Shown here: positions 44,709 through 52,230 of the stretch, piece by piece
How the letters are laid out: every line of letters starts with the position of its first letter
How positions within the stretch are numbered: the first letter of the stretch is position 1
DNA from: Mycobacterium kiyosense
Lineage (GTDB): Bacteria; Actinomycetota; Actinomycetes; Mycobacteriales; Mycobacteriaceae
Direction: 5' to 3'
Assembly: GCA_021654635.1 (NCBI GenBank)
Contig: AP025179.1
Coordinates: 2,542,001 to 2,606,000 of the forward strand
Length of the DNA stretch: 64,000 nucleotides
Notes under the pieces: model-generated
Databases searched by the model: none
What the model was told of the DNA's origin: nothing
What the model saw: only the letters and a program-made list of their open reading frames with translations
Position numbers and translations under genes: made by a program

Positions 44709-45012
44709 CTAATAAATTGTGTCCGAGGGGGGACTTGTCCGCCTACGACACGCGTAACTGAGTTCGCAGTTGGGTGTGGCTAGCTTTCGCTCGGGCAGTC
44801 AAGGGTGAGGTTGGGTGTGGTTGATCGGCCGGGCAGGATGCTCGGCTTTCACGCGATGAAGAGTGCGTTCGGTTTGGTCGGTGGGCCGTCGTGTTCCGGC
44901 AGGCTGATTAGTCGCCGTGAGCGGCAGGCTTTCGTGTGCGCCGTGATGGCGGCCCAGGGCGAGCGGGCGGCAAGCTAGGTTGCGCCGTCGAGCGGCATAG
45001 CTCAAAAAGCCG
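44709..45012. other. Non-coding stretch between patatin and IS110 remnants
   Basis: It probably includes the 3' flank of the IS110-type remnant. No gene is supported. Confidence 0.4.
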
Positions 45013-45950
45013 TCACCGTTCGCCGCTGAGCCTTCCTCGACGATAGCGCTGTTCATCGAAGGGTTGTTGGGTTCTGAGTAGCCGGTATGTCAGGCGGCAT
45101 GCGTGACGTGCAAGTGCGACGCGGGCCTGGATCGGGGCCATCCCGCGCGCCCGCAGTTCGGCGTCGCGTTCGGCAAACGACGGCGAGCATTGAGAGAGTC
45201 CCCAGGCGATTCCCATTAGGGCATCGCGGTGCTCGGCGAGTCCCTGTCGAGAGATCCGGCCGCGCCGGTACAACGTGGCCGATTGATAGAGCGCTGGTGC
45301 CAAACCCGTTGCCGAGTAGAGATGTTCAGCGTCGGGGAACGCCTCGATCGGAAGGCTGTGTGCGGCTAAGGCTGCCGCGCGGATCGAAGCGACACCGGGA
45401 AGGGTGGTCAGGATCTGGCCGTCAGTATCGGCGAGCAATGTCACGATTTCGAGGTCGATGGCACCGATGTCGCCCCGGAGACGGTGATATCGGTCCAGGT
45501 CGCGGGTTAAACGGTGAGCACGTCGATCGGCGTCGGCCGGCGGAGGCAGACATCCGCGCCACCGCTGAAGCCAGTATTGGGCGGTATTCGTCGTCAGCCG
45601 CCCCGGTGCCCGGCATAGCAGCGATCGCAGTTGTGGTGGCCGTCCTGAAAACGCCGCAGCGCATGCCAGCACCGCCAGACCAGTGGGCGTCTCCAGCGCC
45701 AAGGATCGTCCATGACCCGATGGCGCCGACAAACCCGGACATAAGCATTGAGCTGGTCGTGCAACCGCTGCTGAGCGACCTTGCGGTCGGTCACCAACCC
45801 ACGGCGATGCCGGACCGCGGCACGCAGCGCCTCTACCGACGACTGCTGGCCGTAGCGTCGACCGCCGCCTTGACGTGCCATGTACGTCAAGGCCGCGCAG
45901 TCGCGGTCGTCGGTCTTGAACCGGCCTGAACCCAGCTGGCCGGTTTCTAG
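45013..45950 (-). pseudogene. IS110-family transposase remnant, 5'-truncated and frameshifted
   Basis: The upstream fragment has GRFKTDDRDCAALTYM, with the TDxxDA-type acidic motif of the IS110 DEDD domain. After RRHRVMDDPW the frame changes and continues with the C-terminal Transposase_20 part: LTTLPGVASIRAAALAAH, SATGLAPALYQS and RRGRISRQG. The protein start is missing, cut off where the IS30-family element begins at 45952. It is not closely similar to the intact IS110 transposase at 48095. Confidence 0.8.
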
Positions 45951-46165
45951 GGGTCGTCGCAACACTGCTGGTTAATTGGTCTTTAGTAGATCACGTAGAC
46001 GTTCGGCTGGTGTGTCCCAGTCGAGCGTTTTGCGTGGGCGGCCGTTGAGTTGCTGGGCGACGTGTTCGAGGTCTTCGGGCCCGAACACGCTCAGGTCGGT
46101 GCCTTTGGGGAAGTACTGGCGCAGCAGTGAACTGGTCCCGAAAAGTTGGACTCGGTAATAGGACT

Positions 46166-46972
46166 CTAGGCGATTGCGGATTGTTGGGCGCGGTATTCGT
46201 CGGGGCTGAGATAGTCGAGCCGTTGCTGGATTCTGGTGGTGTTCCACCAGTCCAGGTAGGCAGTTAGGCCGGCGTGGAACGCGTGGAGGCTTTCGGGCTT
46301 CTGGATGCGGAACCATTCCTCTTTGAGGTGACTGAAGAATGCTTCCATGACGGCGTTGTCCAGGCAGGTGCCTTTGCGGGACATCGACTGAGTGAGACCG
46401 GCGCGGTGCAGCGTGTCGCGCCAGAGGGTGTGGCGGTATTGGAATCCTTGGTCGGAGTGGACGATCGGCTTCTCAGTCGGGCTCAACGTGGCGATGGCGG
46501 CGCGTAGGGCTTCGGTGACCATCTTCACGCTCGGAGAGAGCCCTGCTGTGGCAGAGATGATGCGGTTGTCGTGCAGATCCAGGACAGGTGACACGTAGAC
46601 CTTGGTGCTGCCGACGGTGAACTCGGTGACGTCGGTGACCCACTTCGCGTGAGGAGACTCTGCTTTGAACTGGCGGTTCAGTATGTTGTCGGCTGCTTGG
46701 CCCACGTCGCCGCGGAACGCGTTGTAGCGTTTGCGGCGCCTTACCGGGCAGCGCAGCCCGAGCTGGCCCATGAGCTTAAGGACCGTTTTCTTCGACACCC
46801 GCCAGCCTTGGCGAAGCAGGACCGCGAGGATACGTCGGTGCCCGTAGGCGCTTTTCGCCGCGTAGAACGCATCTTTGATGGCCTTCTTGAGATCGGCCCT
46901 GGCGTCCTCACCGTCGAGCCGGCGCCGGTGATCGTAGAAGGTGGACCGAGCAAGGCCCGCGATCTGCAGCAA
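46166..46972 (-). CDS. IS3-family transposase OrfB (DDE integrase domain)
   Basis: The 268-residue frame carries [16 protein letters not shown], the first catalytic Asp in WVTDVTEF, the second in HSDQGFQY and the Glu in [16 protein letters not shown], ending [12 protein letters not shown]. The N-terminal residues of the family (with KAYYPLP) lie in a neighbouring frame. A T6/A6 run at about 46970-46976 separates them; this may be an error or the programmed frameshift region. Confidence 0.85.
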   Translation of the reverse strand: MLQIAGLARSTFYDHRRRLDGEDARADLKKAIKDAFYAAKSAYGHRRILAVLLRQGWRVSKKTVLKLMGQLGLRCPVRRRKRYNAFRGDVGQAADNILNRQFKAESPHAKWVTDVTEFTVGSTKVYVSPVLDLHDNRIISATAGLSPSVKMVTEALRAAIATLSPTEKPIVHSDQGFQYRHTLWRDTLHRAGLTQSMSRKGTCLDNAVMEAFFSHLKEEWFRIQKPESLHAFHAGLTAYLDWWNTTRIQQRLDYLSPDEYRAQQSAIA

Positions 46973-47020
46973 AAAGGGGCAGTGGGTAGTACGCCTTGAG
47001 ATCGTTGACAGCGCGCACTT

Positions 47021-47503
47021 TCAGCGTTGTCCCGACGGCCTCAAGGCCCGCAATTTTCCCAAGTACGCGACCTCAGCGCGCAACCGTTCGTTCTCCCGAC
47101 GCAGTGCCTCGGTCTCGTCTTCTGGAGGGGAATCTGCACGACGGGTCGGGGGCCTGCCGCGTCGCTTCGGACGCAGCCCATCAGCACCGTCGCGTCGGAA
47201 GATGCTCGTCCAATTCGCGACGGTGCTCGGGGACGGGAGATCGAACTCCTCGGCAAGAGCACGACCAGACTCGCCCCTGGTATGTCGGAGCACGATCTCG
47301 AGCTTGGTGTCGAAGTCGTATTGTTTGCGGTCTCTGGTCACCAGGGCCCCCGGTCCTCGTAGTTGCCATCGCTGGTACAACATTTGGACCGGAGCCCCGG
47401 CAAGGTCAAGGGACAGGGCTACCGACTTCGCGGTGAAGCCCTGCTCGAACAGTTCGACAGCCGACACGGCGTCGCAGTGACTCAACGTGCTTTTCGAGTA
47501 CAT
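47021..47503 (-). CDS. IS3-family OrfA (HTH)
   Basis: The 160-residue protein has two HTH segments: FEQGFTAKSVALSLDLAGAP and LRHTRGESGRALAEEFDLPS. A leucine-rich coiled coil (EALRRENERLRAEVAYLGKL) ends the protein. This is the DNA-binding half of the IS3 transposase, normally fused to OrfB by -1 frameshifting. Confidence 0.85.
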   Translation of the reverse strand: MYSKSTLSHCDAVSAVELFEQGFTAKSVALSLDLAGAPVQMLYQRWQLRGPGALVTRDRKQYDFDTKLEIVLRHTRGESGRALAEEFDLPSPSTVANWTSIFRRDGADGLRPKRRGRPPTRRADSPPEDETEALRRENERLRAEVAYLGKLRALRPSGQR

Positions 47504-47894
47504 CTGACTACTCCCTGCAGAAGGAAACCTAAATTAGGTGTCCAACTTTTCGGGACCACTTCAGCAGGCCGTTGGTGTTCTCGTTGGTGCCGCGCTGCCA
47601 GGGGCTTGCCGGGTCACAGAAGTAGACGGCCATGTCGGTGGCCATCGAGAACCCTTTGTGGCCGGCCATCTCGGCCCCCTGGTCCCAGGTCAGCGATCCC
47701 CGCAGATGCGTCGGTAGGGTCATCATGGTCGTGATCAACCCGTCACGGACCGCTTCGGCGCCATGGCCATCGGGCAGGTGCACCAGCATGGTGTAGCGGG
47801 TCGTGCGTTCGACGAGAGTGCCGATTGCGGTCTTGTTGAGTTCACCGGTGATCAGGTCGCCCTCCTTAAGTTGTTTGAGGGGTGTTTTGGGGCT

Positions 47895-48060
47895 GTCGTA
47901 GGGTCCTGTTCACCCTCGGGTGGCGGGTATGGCTTAGGTCTCCCTGCCGCTGGGACGGCTCACTGGGAATGGCCGCCCGCTGCCTGCTGATGACTCGACC
48001 GCTGATTGAGAATTGCGACATTGATCGTTGGTTAAGGACGTGTCGGCATGGTCATCGCCA
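47895..48060 (+). ncRNA. Bridge RNA of the IS110-family element
   Basis: Two stem-loops carry guide pairs in the order known for IS110 bridge RNAs. Target loop: stem GGCGG/CCGCC (47922-47926/47973-47977); left guide AGGTCTCCCT (47936-47945), which matches the left target at 47854-47863 in 9 of 10 positions; apical hairpin 47946-47959; right guide CACTGGGAAT (47961-47970), fully complementary to the right junction at 49314-49323. Donor loop: stems ATGAC/GTCAT and CGAC/GTCG (47990-47999/48042-48055); left guide ATTGAGA (48005-48011), identical to the element end at 49308-49314; right guide TTAAGGA (48032-48038), complementary to the element start at 47863-47869. RNA ends are estimated. Confidence 0.82.
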
Positions 48061-48094
48061 GGGCTTTCATTCGGCGACGACGAGGAGATGACAT

Positions 48095-49300
48095 ATGCCG
48101 ACGATATGGGCCGGTATTGATGCCGGGAAGCGCACGCATCACTGCGTGGTGCTTGATCAGACCGGCAGCACATTGCTTTCTACGCGGGTCGACAATGACG
48201 AGACGGCGCTGTTGGCGCTGATCGACGTCGTCGTTGGCATCGCGGCCGGCGGGCAGCTGTGTTGGGCAACGGACTTAAACGCTGGTGGCGCGGCGATGCT
48301 GATCGCGTTGCTGGCAGCACAGGATCAGCAACTGCTTTACCTTCCGGGCCGGATTGTGCATCACGCGGCGGCGACCTATCGAGGTGACGGCAAGACCGAC
48401 GCCAAAGACGCCCGGATCATTGCCGATCAGGCTCGGATGCGTACTGATCTGCAGCCGGTGCGTAGGGCTGATCCGATTGCCACCGATCTTCGGTTGCTGA
48501 CCGCACGGCGCACTGACGTGGTCTGCGACCGGGTGCGGGCGATCAACCGTCTCCGAGAGACAATGCTGGAGTACTTCCCGGCCCTTGAGCGCGCCTTCGA
48601 CTACTCCAAAAGCAAAGCGGCGCTTACCCTTTTGTCGGGATATCAGACCCCCGAGAGCCTGCGGCGGATCGGTGTCGCACGGCTTACCGCGTGGCTTAAA
48701 GCACGTGGTTGCCGCAACAGTGCCGCCGTTGCGCAAGCCGCTGTCGATGCCGCCCATGCCCAACGAAGCGCACTGCCCACCCAGAGGGTCGGGGCCTTAT
48801 TGGTAGCGCGGCTGGCGGCAGAGATCTCCGCGATCGACGATGAGCTCAAGCAGATCGAAACCGATATCACCGACCGCTTCGCACGACACCGCAGCGCCGA
48901 AATCCTCACCAGCATGCCCGGGTTCGGGCCCGTCCTTGCCGCCACATTCCTTGCCCAAATCGGCGGTGACCTCGAGGGCTTTGACAGCGTCGACAGGCTG
49001 GCCTGCGTCGCCGGGCTAGCTCCGGTGCCCCGCGATTCCGGACGCATCAGCGGCAACCTGCACCGCCCGCGGCGTTTCAACCGCCGGCTGCTGCGAACGT
49101 GCTACCTGGCCGCCCTGTCCAGCCTCAAAAACAGTCCGGCCTCTCGCGCCTTCTATGACCGAAAACGCGCCGAGGGCAAGTCACACAAACAGGCGCTGAT
49201 CGCCCTGGCCCGGCGCCGAATCAACGTCATCTGGGCCATGCTGCGCGACCACACCCACTACCAGGAGCCTCAGCCCGCCAACGCGGTATTGGCGGCTTGA
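48095..49300 (+). CDS. IS110-family transposase (bridge-RNA-guided recombinase)
   Basis: The intact 401-residue protein has an N-terminal RuvC-like DEDD domain with WAGIDAGKRTHH (first Asp) and GKTDAKDARIIADQAR (DxxDA). A coiled-coil region is followed by the C-terminal Transposase_20 domain with TSMPGFGPVLAATFLAQIGG and PRDSGRISG, which carries the serine expected to form the covalent DNA link. ATG 48095 follows GAGGAG. It should recombine donor and target paired by the RNA of the leader. Confidence 0.93.
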   Translation: MPTIWAGIDAGKRTHHCVVLDQTGSTLLSTRVDNDETALLALIDVVVGIAAGGQLCWATDLNAGGAAMLIALLAAQDQQLLYLPGRIVHHAAATYRGDGKTDAKDARIIADQARMRTDLQPVRRADPIATDLRLLTARRTDVVCDRVRAINRLRETMLEYFPALERAFDYSKSKAALTLLSGYQTPESLRRIGVARLTAWLKARGCRNSAAVAQAAVDAAHAQRSALPTQRVGALLVARLAAEISAIDDELKQIETDITDRFARHRSAEILTSMPGFGPVLAATFLAQIGGDLEGFDSVDRLACVAGLAPVPRDSGRISGNLHRPRRFNRRLLRTCYLAALSSLKNSPASRAFYDRKRAEGKSHKQALIALARRRINVIWAMLRDHTHYQEPQPANAVLAA

Positions 49301-50447
49301 CAACAGCATTGAGATTCCCAGTGCCCGGGCACCGCCCGATCGTCAATGTCTGGCCGGTCGGCGATCATGATCATCGGATCAACGAACCGTTGGTAGCGCT
49401 CACCGGGTTTACGACGTGGTTTGCGGCATGTGCGGCCCGACCGAAGCGCTTGAGCCACTTCTTTTTTCAACCCACCACGGGCCTGGAAATACAGTGCTTG
49501 GTAGATCGTTTCGTAGCTCACCCGCATGCTCTCGTCGTCGGGAAAATCCTTGACCAGACGATGCGAGATCTCTTCCGGGGACCACCGCTTGGCCAGCCCC
49601 TGTTCGACCTCGTGCCGCAGCTTCTGGTTGGTGACCAGTTTGGCCTGCTTCGGGCGGGATCGAGCCGCTGCGGCGGCCGCATCGGCCTGGTACGGCAAAT
49701 ACAAGCCCGCGACACGGTGTGCAGCGACTTCGCGGGACACCGTCGACTTGTGCCTGCCGATCACCTCGGCGATCGCGGTAAGGGTCTGTCCGGCCGCCAG
49801 CCCGTCAGCGATGACCAGCCGATCAGCCAACCGCAGACACCTGCTGACTGATTCTTCACCAGCTACAAGACCCTGTTCTGCAATGGTTTTCACCGGTCGT
49901 ATGTACCGCGTCACGGTGTTGACATCGCTGACCCTGCCATCAGGACGCACCCGCGTGTTGGCGACCCGGTGGATGCCGTTGCGCCAATCCCGGGCCGTGC
50001 GCTCGTTAACGCCGACCTCCCGCGCCGCCCGCGCCGCCGACCACCCGGCATCGAGCAGTTCCAAGAACCGGGCCCGCTCAGCAGGCTTACCCCGCACGCG
50101 CCGTGCGGCATCCACCAAACCCGCCTCAACGAGCATCCGCCGGGCCGTGGAATGAGCCACCCCGACCGCCTTGGCCGCTGCACTCACCGAGCCCGTCTCG
50201 GTGAACACCGCCACCACCTGGGCCTGATCGACACCACTGACATCCGGTCGAGCCGCGCCCATCGGACGGCCCGAGGCCCGCAAGATGGCATACCCCCGCT
50301 GGCGCGACAGCCCCAGCGAAACCGCCGCCTCCCGCACCGGCACACCCGCATCAACGAGCTTTGCTAGCTGATCCCCAAACCGAACACAGTCCTCCGAAAA
50401 CGACACGGTCGCCGCAACCTCTCACATTCATGAGTGTTGCGACGACC

Positions 50448-51257
50448 GCGTGAACCCGCCCTGCGTACGAGCAGATTTCGTGTTCACGTCCCAGGGCGTG
50501 GTGTAAGTAGCCGGGGGTGTGTCGGTCGCTGATGTAGAGGGGCCATCGCGTGAGTCTCTGTGGTGAAACGACCAAGGATCACTGCCGAGAGGAACATCGC
50601 GATGGCCCTGGACATGCGGGGCGATTTTGCGGTCCGTTGCGCCGACGCAGACTACGAGTCCACGATCATCGGAATGAGTTGATCCTTGGTTGCTGCCCTG
50701 GCTACTCGGAGAGGTCGTTGAGGATCGCTAGATTGTGTTCGAACGGGCCGCTTGATCGGAATTGTTGAATCTCAACGCTGCCGTCCGGGCTGAACTTGAC
50801 GTCGCACCGCCATTCGTCAGCCAATACGAGCACGCGGACTGACGCCGGTTTGCGCTTTGATCTCGTTATGGCAGGCCAACTCTTTCGAGACGATCGAGTA
50901 GCTGGGCGAGGAGCGGGTACCACTTCGCGTCGAGGCGGCCGGCCGCGGACTTGCCCCGCCTAAACGACACGAGTCGTGATCTTGCAATTGGGGCGCTGAA
51001 TGCACCGCACGCAGGCGCCGGGTAGTAGGCCAAAGCCGTTGCGATATCAACCAGACGAGAATGTAGTCAATCGGAGTTACGATTCGCTTTTTGGGCAGCG
51101 GCCGGAAAATTGGGGCTTATAAACGGTTTCACAATCCGGGCAGCGTGTGCCGACGAGGTGCCCGCATTGGCCCAATTAACGTCCGAATACGTTGCTACCA
51201 GTTACAAGTGGGCTGACCGTCTCGGCGCGGGGGGGAGCGCCAGTGAAAGTCGGGCGC
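50448..51257. other. About 800 bp without a supported intact gene
   Basis: It holds short debris. On the minus strand at 50702-50840 a frame reads VRVLVLADEWRCDVKFSPDG and ends at LNDLSE, which looks like the end of a real but unrecognised protein. On the plus strand at 51110-51280 FTIRAACADEVPALAQLTSE resembles the start of a GNAT acetyltransferase that is cut off. Both assignments are weak. Confidence 0.35.
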
Positions 51258-51596
51258 TCATAGCAGTTGATGCGGACGGTTGTATCCACGGGGTTCGAGT
51301 CCGAGTGCGGCTCGCAGCGCAGCGACCGACGGCGCCCCGGGCATGCCATCGTTCTCGGACTCGTAGAGGCGGCAGGACACGCTGGGCAGGTGACCGGGGG
51401 CGGCGAAGGGGTCGTGGCCGTCGACGAGCAAGGTGGGTGAGCCGGTCATCCCCGCCGCCGATGCCGTGGCCGGATCGTCGATCACGCGGTGGGTGATCTC
51501 GACGTCGAGTTCCTGATCGGCGGTGGCCTGCCTGATGCGTTCCTCGAGAACGGGCACGTTGGGGCAGTCGCGGACCTGCAGAATTTCCAGTCTCAT
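51258..51596 (-). CDS. Small thioredoxin-like protein linked to merR
   Basis: The 112-residue protein begins MRLEILQVRDCPNVPVLEER, with a single cysteine in the position of a thioredoxin-like active site. It also has GMTGSPTLLVDGHDPFA and PSVSCRLY with a second cysteine. Similar proteins beside merR genes in actinobacteria are often named alkylmercury lyase, but the MerB catalytic set is not evident, so I use a neutral name. Its start overlaps the merR stop (TGATG), so it is co-transcribed with merR. A metal or thiol-relay role is inferred. Confidence 0.7.
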   Translation of the reverse strand: MRLEILQVRDCPNVPVLEERIRQATADQELDVEITHRVIDDPATASAAGMTGSPTLLVDGHDPFAAPGHLPSVSCRLYESENDGMPGAPSVAALRAALGLEPRGYNRPHQLL

Positions 51597-51998
51597 CAGT
51601 GATCTCCATCCTCGTGCAGGGTGTGCAGCAGCGGGCAGGATCGGTCGTTGCGGACCCGTTCGCAGGTGTCGACAAGCTCTGACAAAGACCGCTGCATGCG
51701 TTGCAGGTCGGCGATCCGCTCGGCGAGCGCGACTATCCGGGTTTGCGCCAGTGCGCGCGCCGCGTCGCAGTCCTCGGGCCCCACCCTGAGCCAGATGCAG
51801 CATCTCCGCGACCTCTTCGAGGCTGAACCCGTGGTCGTGGGCTCGCTTGATGAACCGCACCACGGCCACAGCGTCGGGCGGGTAGGCCCGATACCCCGAG
51901 TGCGACCGTGGTGGTTGCGCCAGCAGGCCCCGGCGTTCGTAGTACCGCAGAGTCTGGACGTTCACGCCGGAGCGGATTGCCAGTTCGCTACTGCGCAT
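51596..51998 (-). CDS. MerR-family metal-responsive regulator, one frameshift
   Basis: The N-terminal HTH contains IRSGVNVQTLRYYERRGLL and GFSLEEVAEMLHL. After HLAQGG one extra G in a G4 run near 51780 shifts the frame. Corrected, the effector part reads EDCDAARALAQTRIV, LQRMQRSLSELVDTCERV and NDRSCPLLHTL. Three cysteines fall at the positions of the Hg(II)-binding cysteines of MerR (82, 117, 126), about 133 residues in all. ATG 51998 lies just after a MerR-type promoter. It probably regulates itself and the thioredoxin-like gene, possibly also neighbours. The inducing metal is not determined. Confidence 0.82.
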
Positions 51999-52004
51999 GC
52001 CGTC

Positions 52005-52036
52005 ATTCTCAACCCTGTACCCGGGTACAGGGTCAA
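52005..52036 (-). promoter_or_regulatory. MerR-type promoter with 22-bp palindromic operator
   Basis: A perfect palindrome ACCCTGTACCC/GGGTACAGGGT covers 52012-52033. On the minus strand -35 TTGACC and -10 TTGAGA-type boxes flank it with a 19-bp spacer, the stretched spacing typical of MerR-activated promoters. The merR ATG lies 7 bp downstream of the -10 region. Confidence 0.75.
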
Positions 52037-52230
52037 GTGAGGTTCGCTCACCCGGCCACTGGTCCTACCACTTTCCGGCCTACCGGGCTATTGCGAAGAC
52101 ACCCAGGGTGGGCCGGATTGCATCATGGACGATCGTTTCCGGCACAACCCCCGGACAGATCGATAACCAGGTACTACGCCATATCCGTTGGTTTTCCGGC
52201 GATTACTACCGGAATCTTTGGGTGCGGACA

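Larger units (their letters stand above)
46128..47563 (-). mobile_element. IS3-family insertion sequence with 4-bp target duplication
   Basis: The 1436-bp element starts TGAACTGGTCCCGAAAAGTT at 46128 and ends with the inverted copy at 47563; over 23 bp only one position differs. GCAG flanks it on both sides (46124-46127 and 47564-47567). The uninterrupted IS30 reading frame is restored by deleting the element plus one GCAG. Confidence 0.92.
47863..49316 (+). mobile_element. IS110-family insertion sequence inserted in the IS30 transposase
   Basis: The left junction follows CAGGTCGCCCTCC (to 47865) and the right junction precedes TTCCCAGTGCC (from 49315). The three bases TCC are shared by both junctions, so the period is 1453 bp. 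There are no inverted repeats, as expected for this family. It contains a 229-bp leader with a bridge RNA and one transposase gene. Removing it rejoins the IS30 codons for GHWE and GDLI. Confidence 0.88.
45972..50406 (-). pseudogene. IS30-family transposase gene in three pieces
   Basis: Piece 1 (50406-49317) has an N-terminal HTH region, GQTLTAIAEVIGRHKSTVSREV, and RWSPEEISHRLV...SYETIYQALY, ending VPGHWE. Piece 2 (about 47864-47565) continues GDLITGELNKTAIGTLVERTTRYTMLV with the catalytic aspartates and GNENTNGLL-type context (TNENTNGLLK). Piece 3 (about 46124-45972) is [31 protein letters not shown] and stop. Together the pieces form a complete DDE transposase of about 475 residues. Both insertions inactivate it. 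Confidence 0.85.
45952..50447 (-). mobile_element. IS30-family element interrupted by two other insertion sequences
   Basis: The ends are a 15-bp inverted repeat, GGTCGTCGCAACACT at 45952-45966 and its complement at 50433-50447. The transposase runs on the minus strand from 50406 to 45972. It is cut once by the IS110-family element near codons GHWE/GDLI and once by the IS3-family element between NTNGLL and LRQYF. Without both insertions the element is about 1.6 kb. I could not identify a target duplication of this element. Confidence 0.85.
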
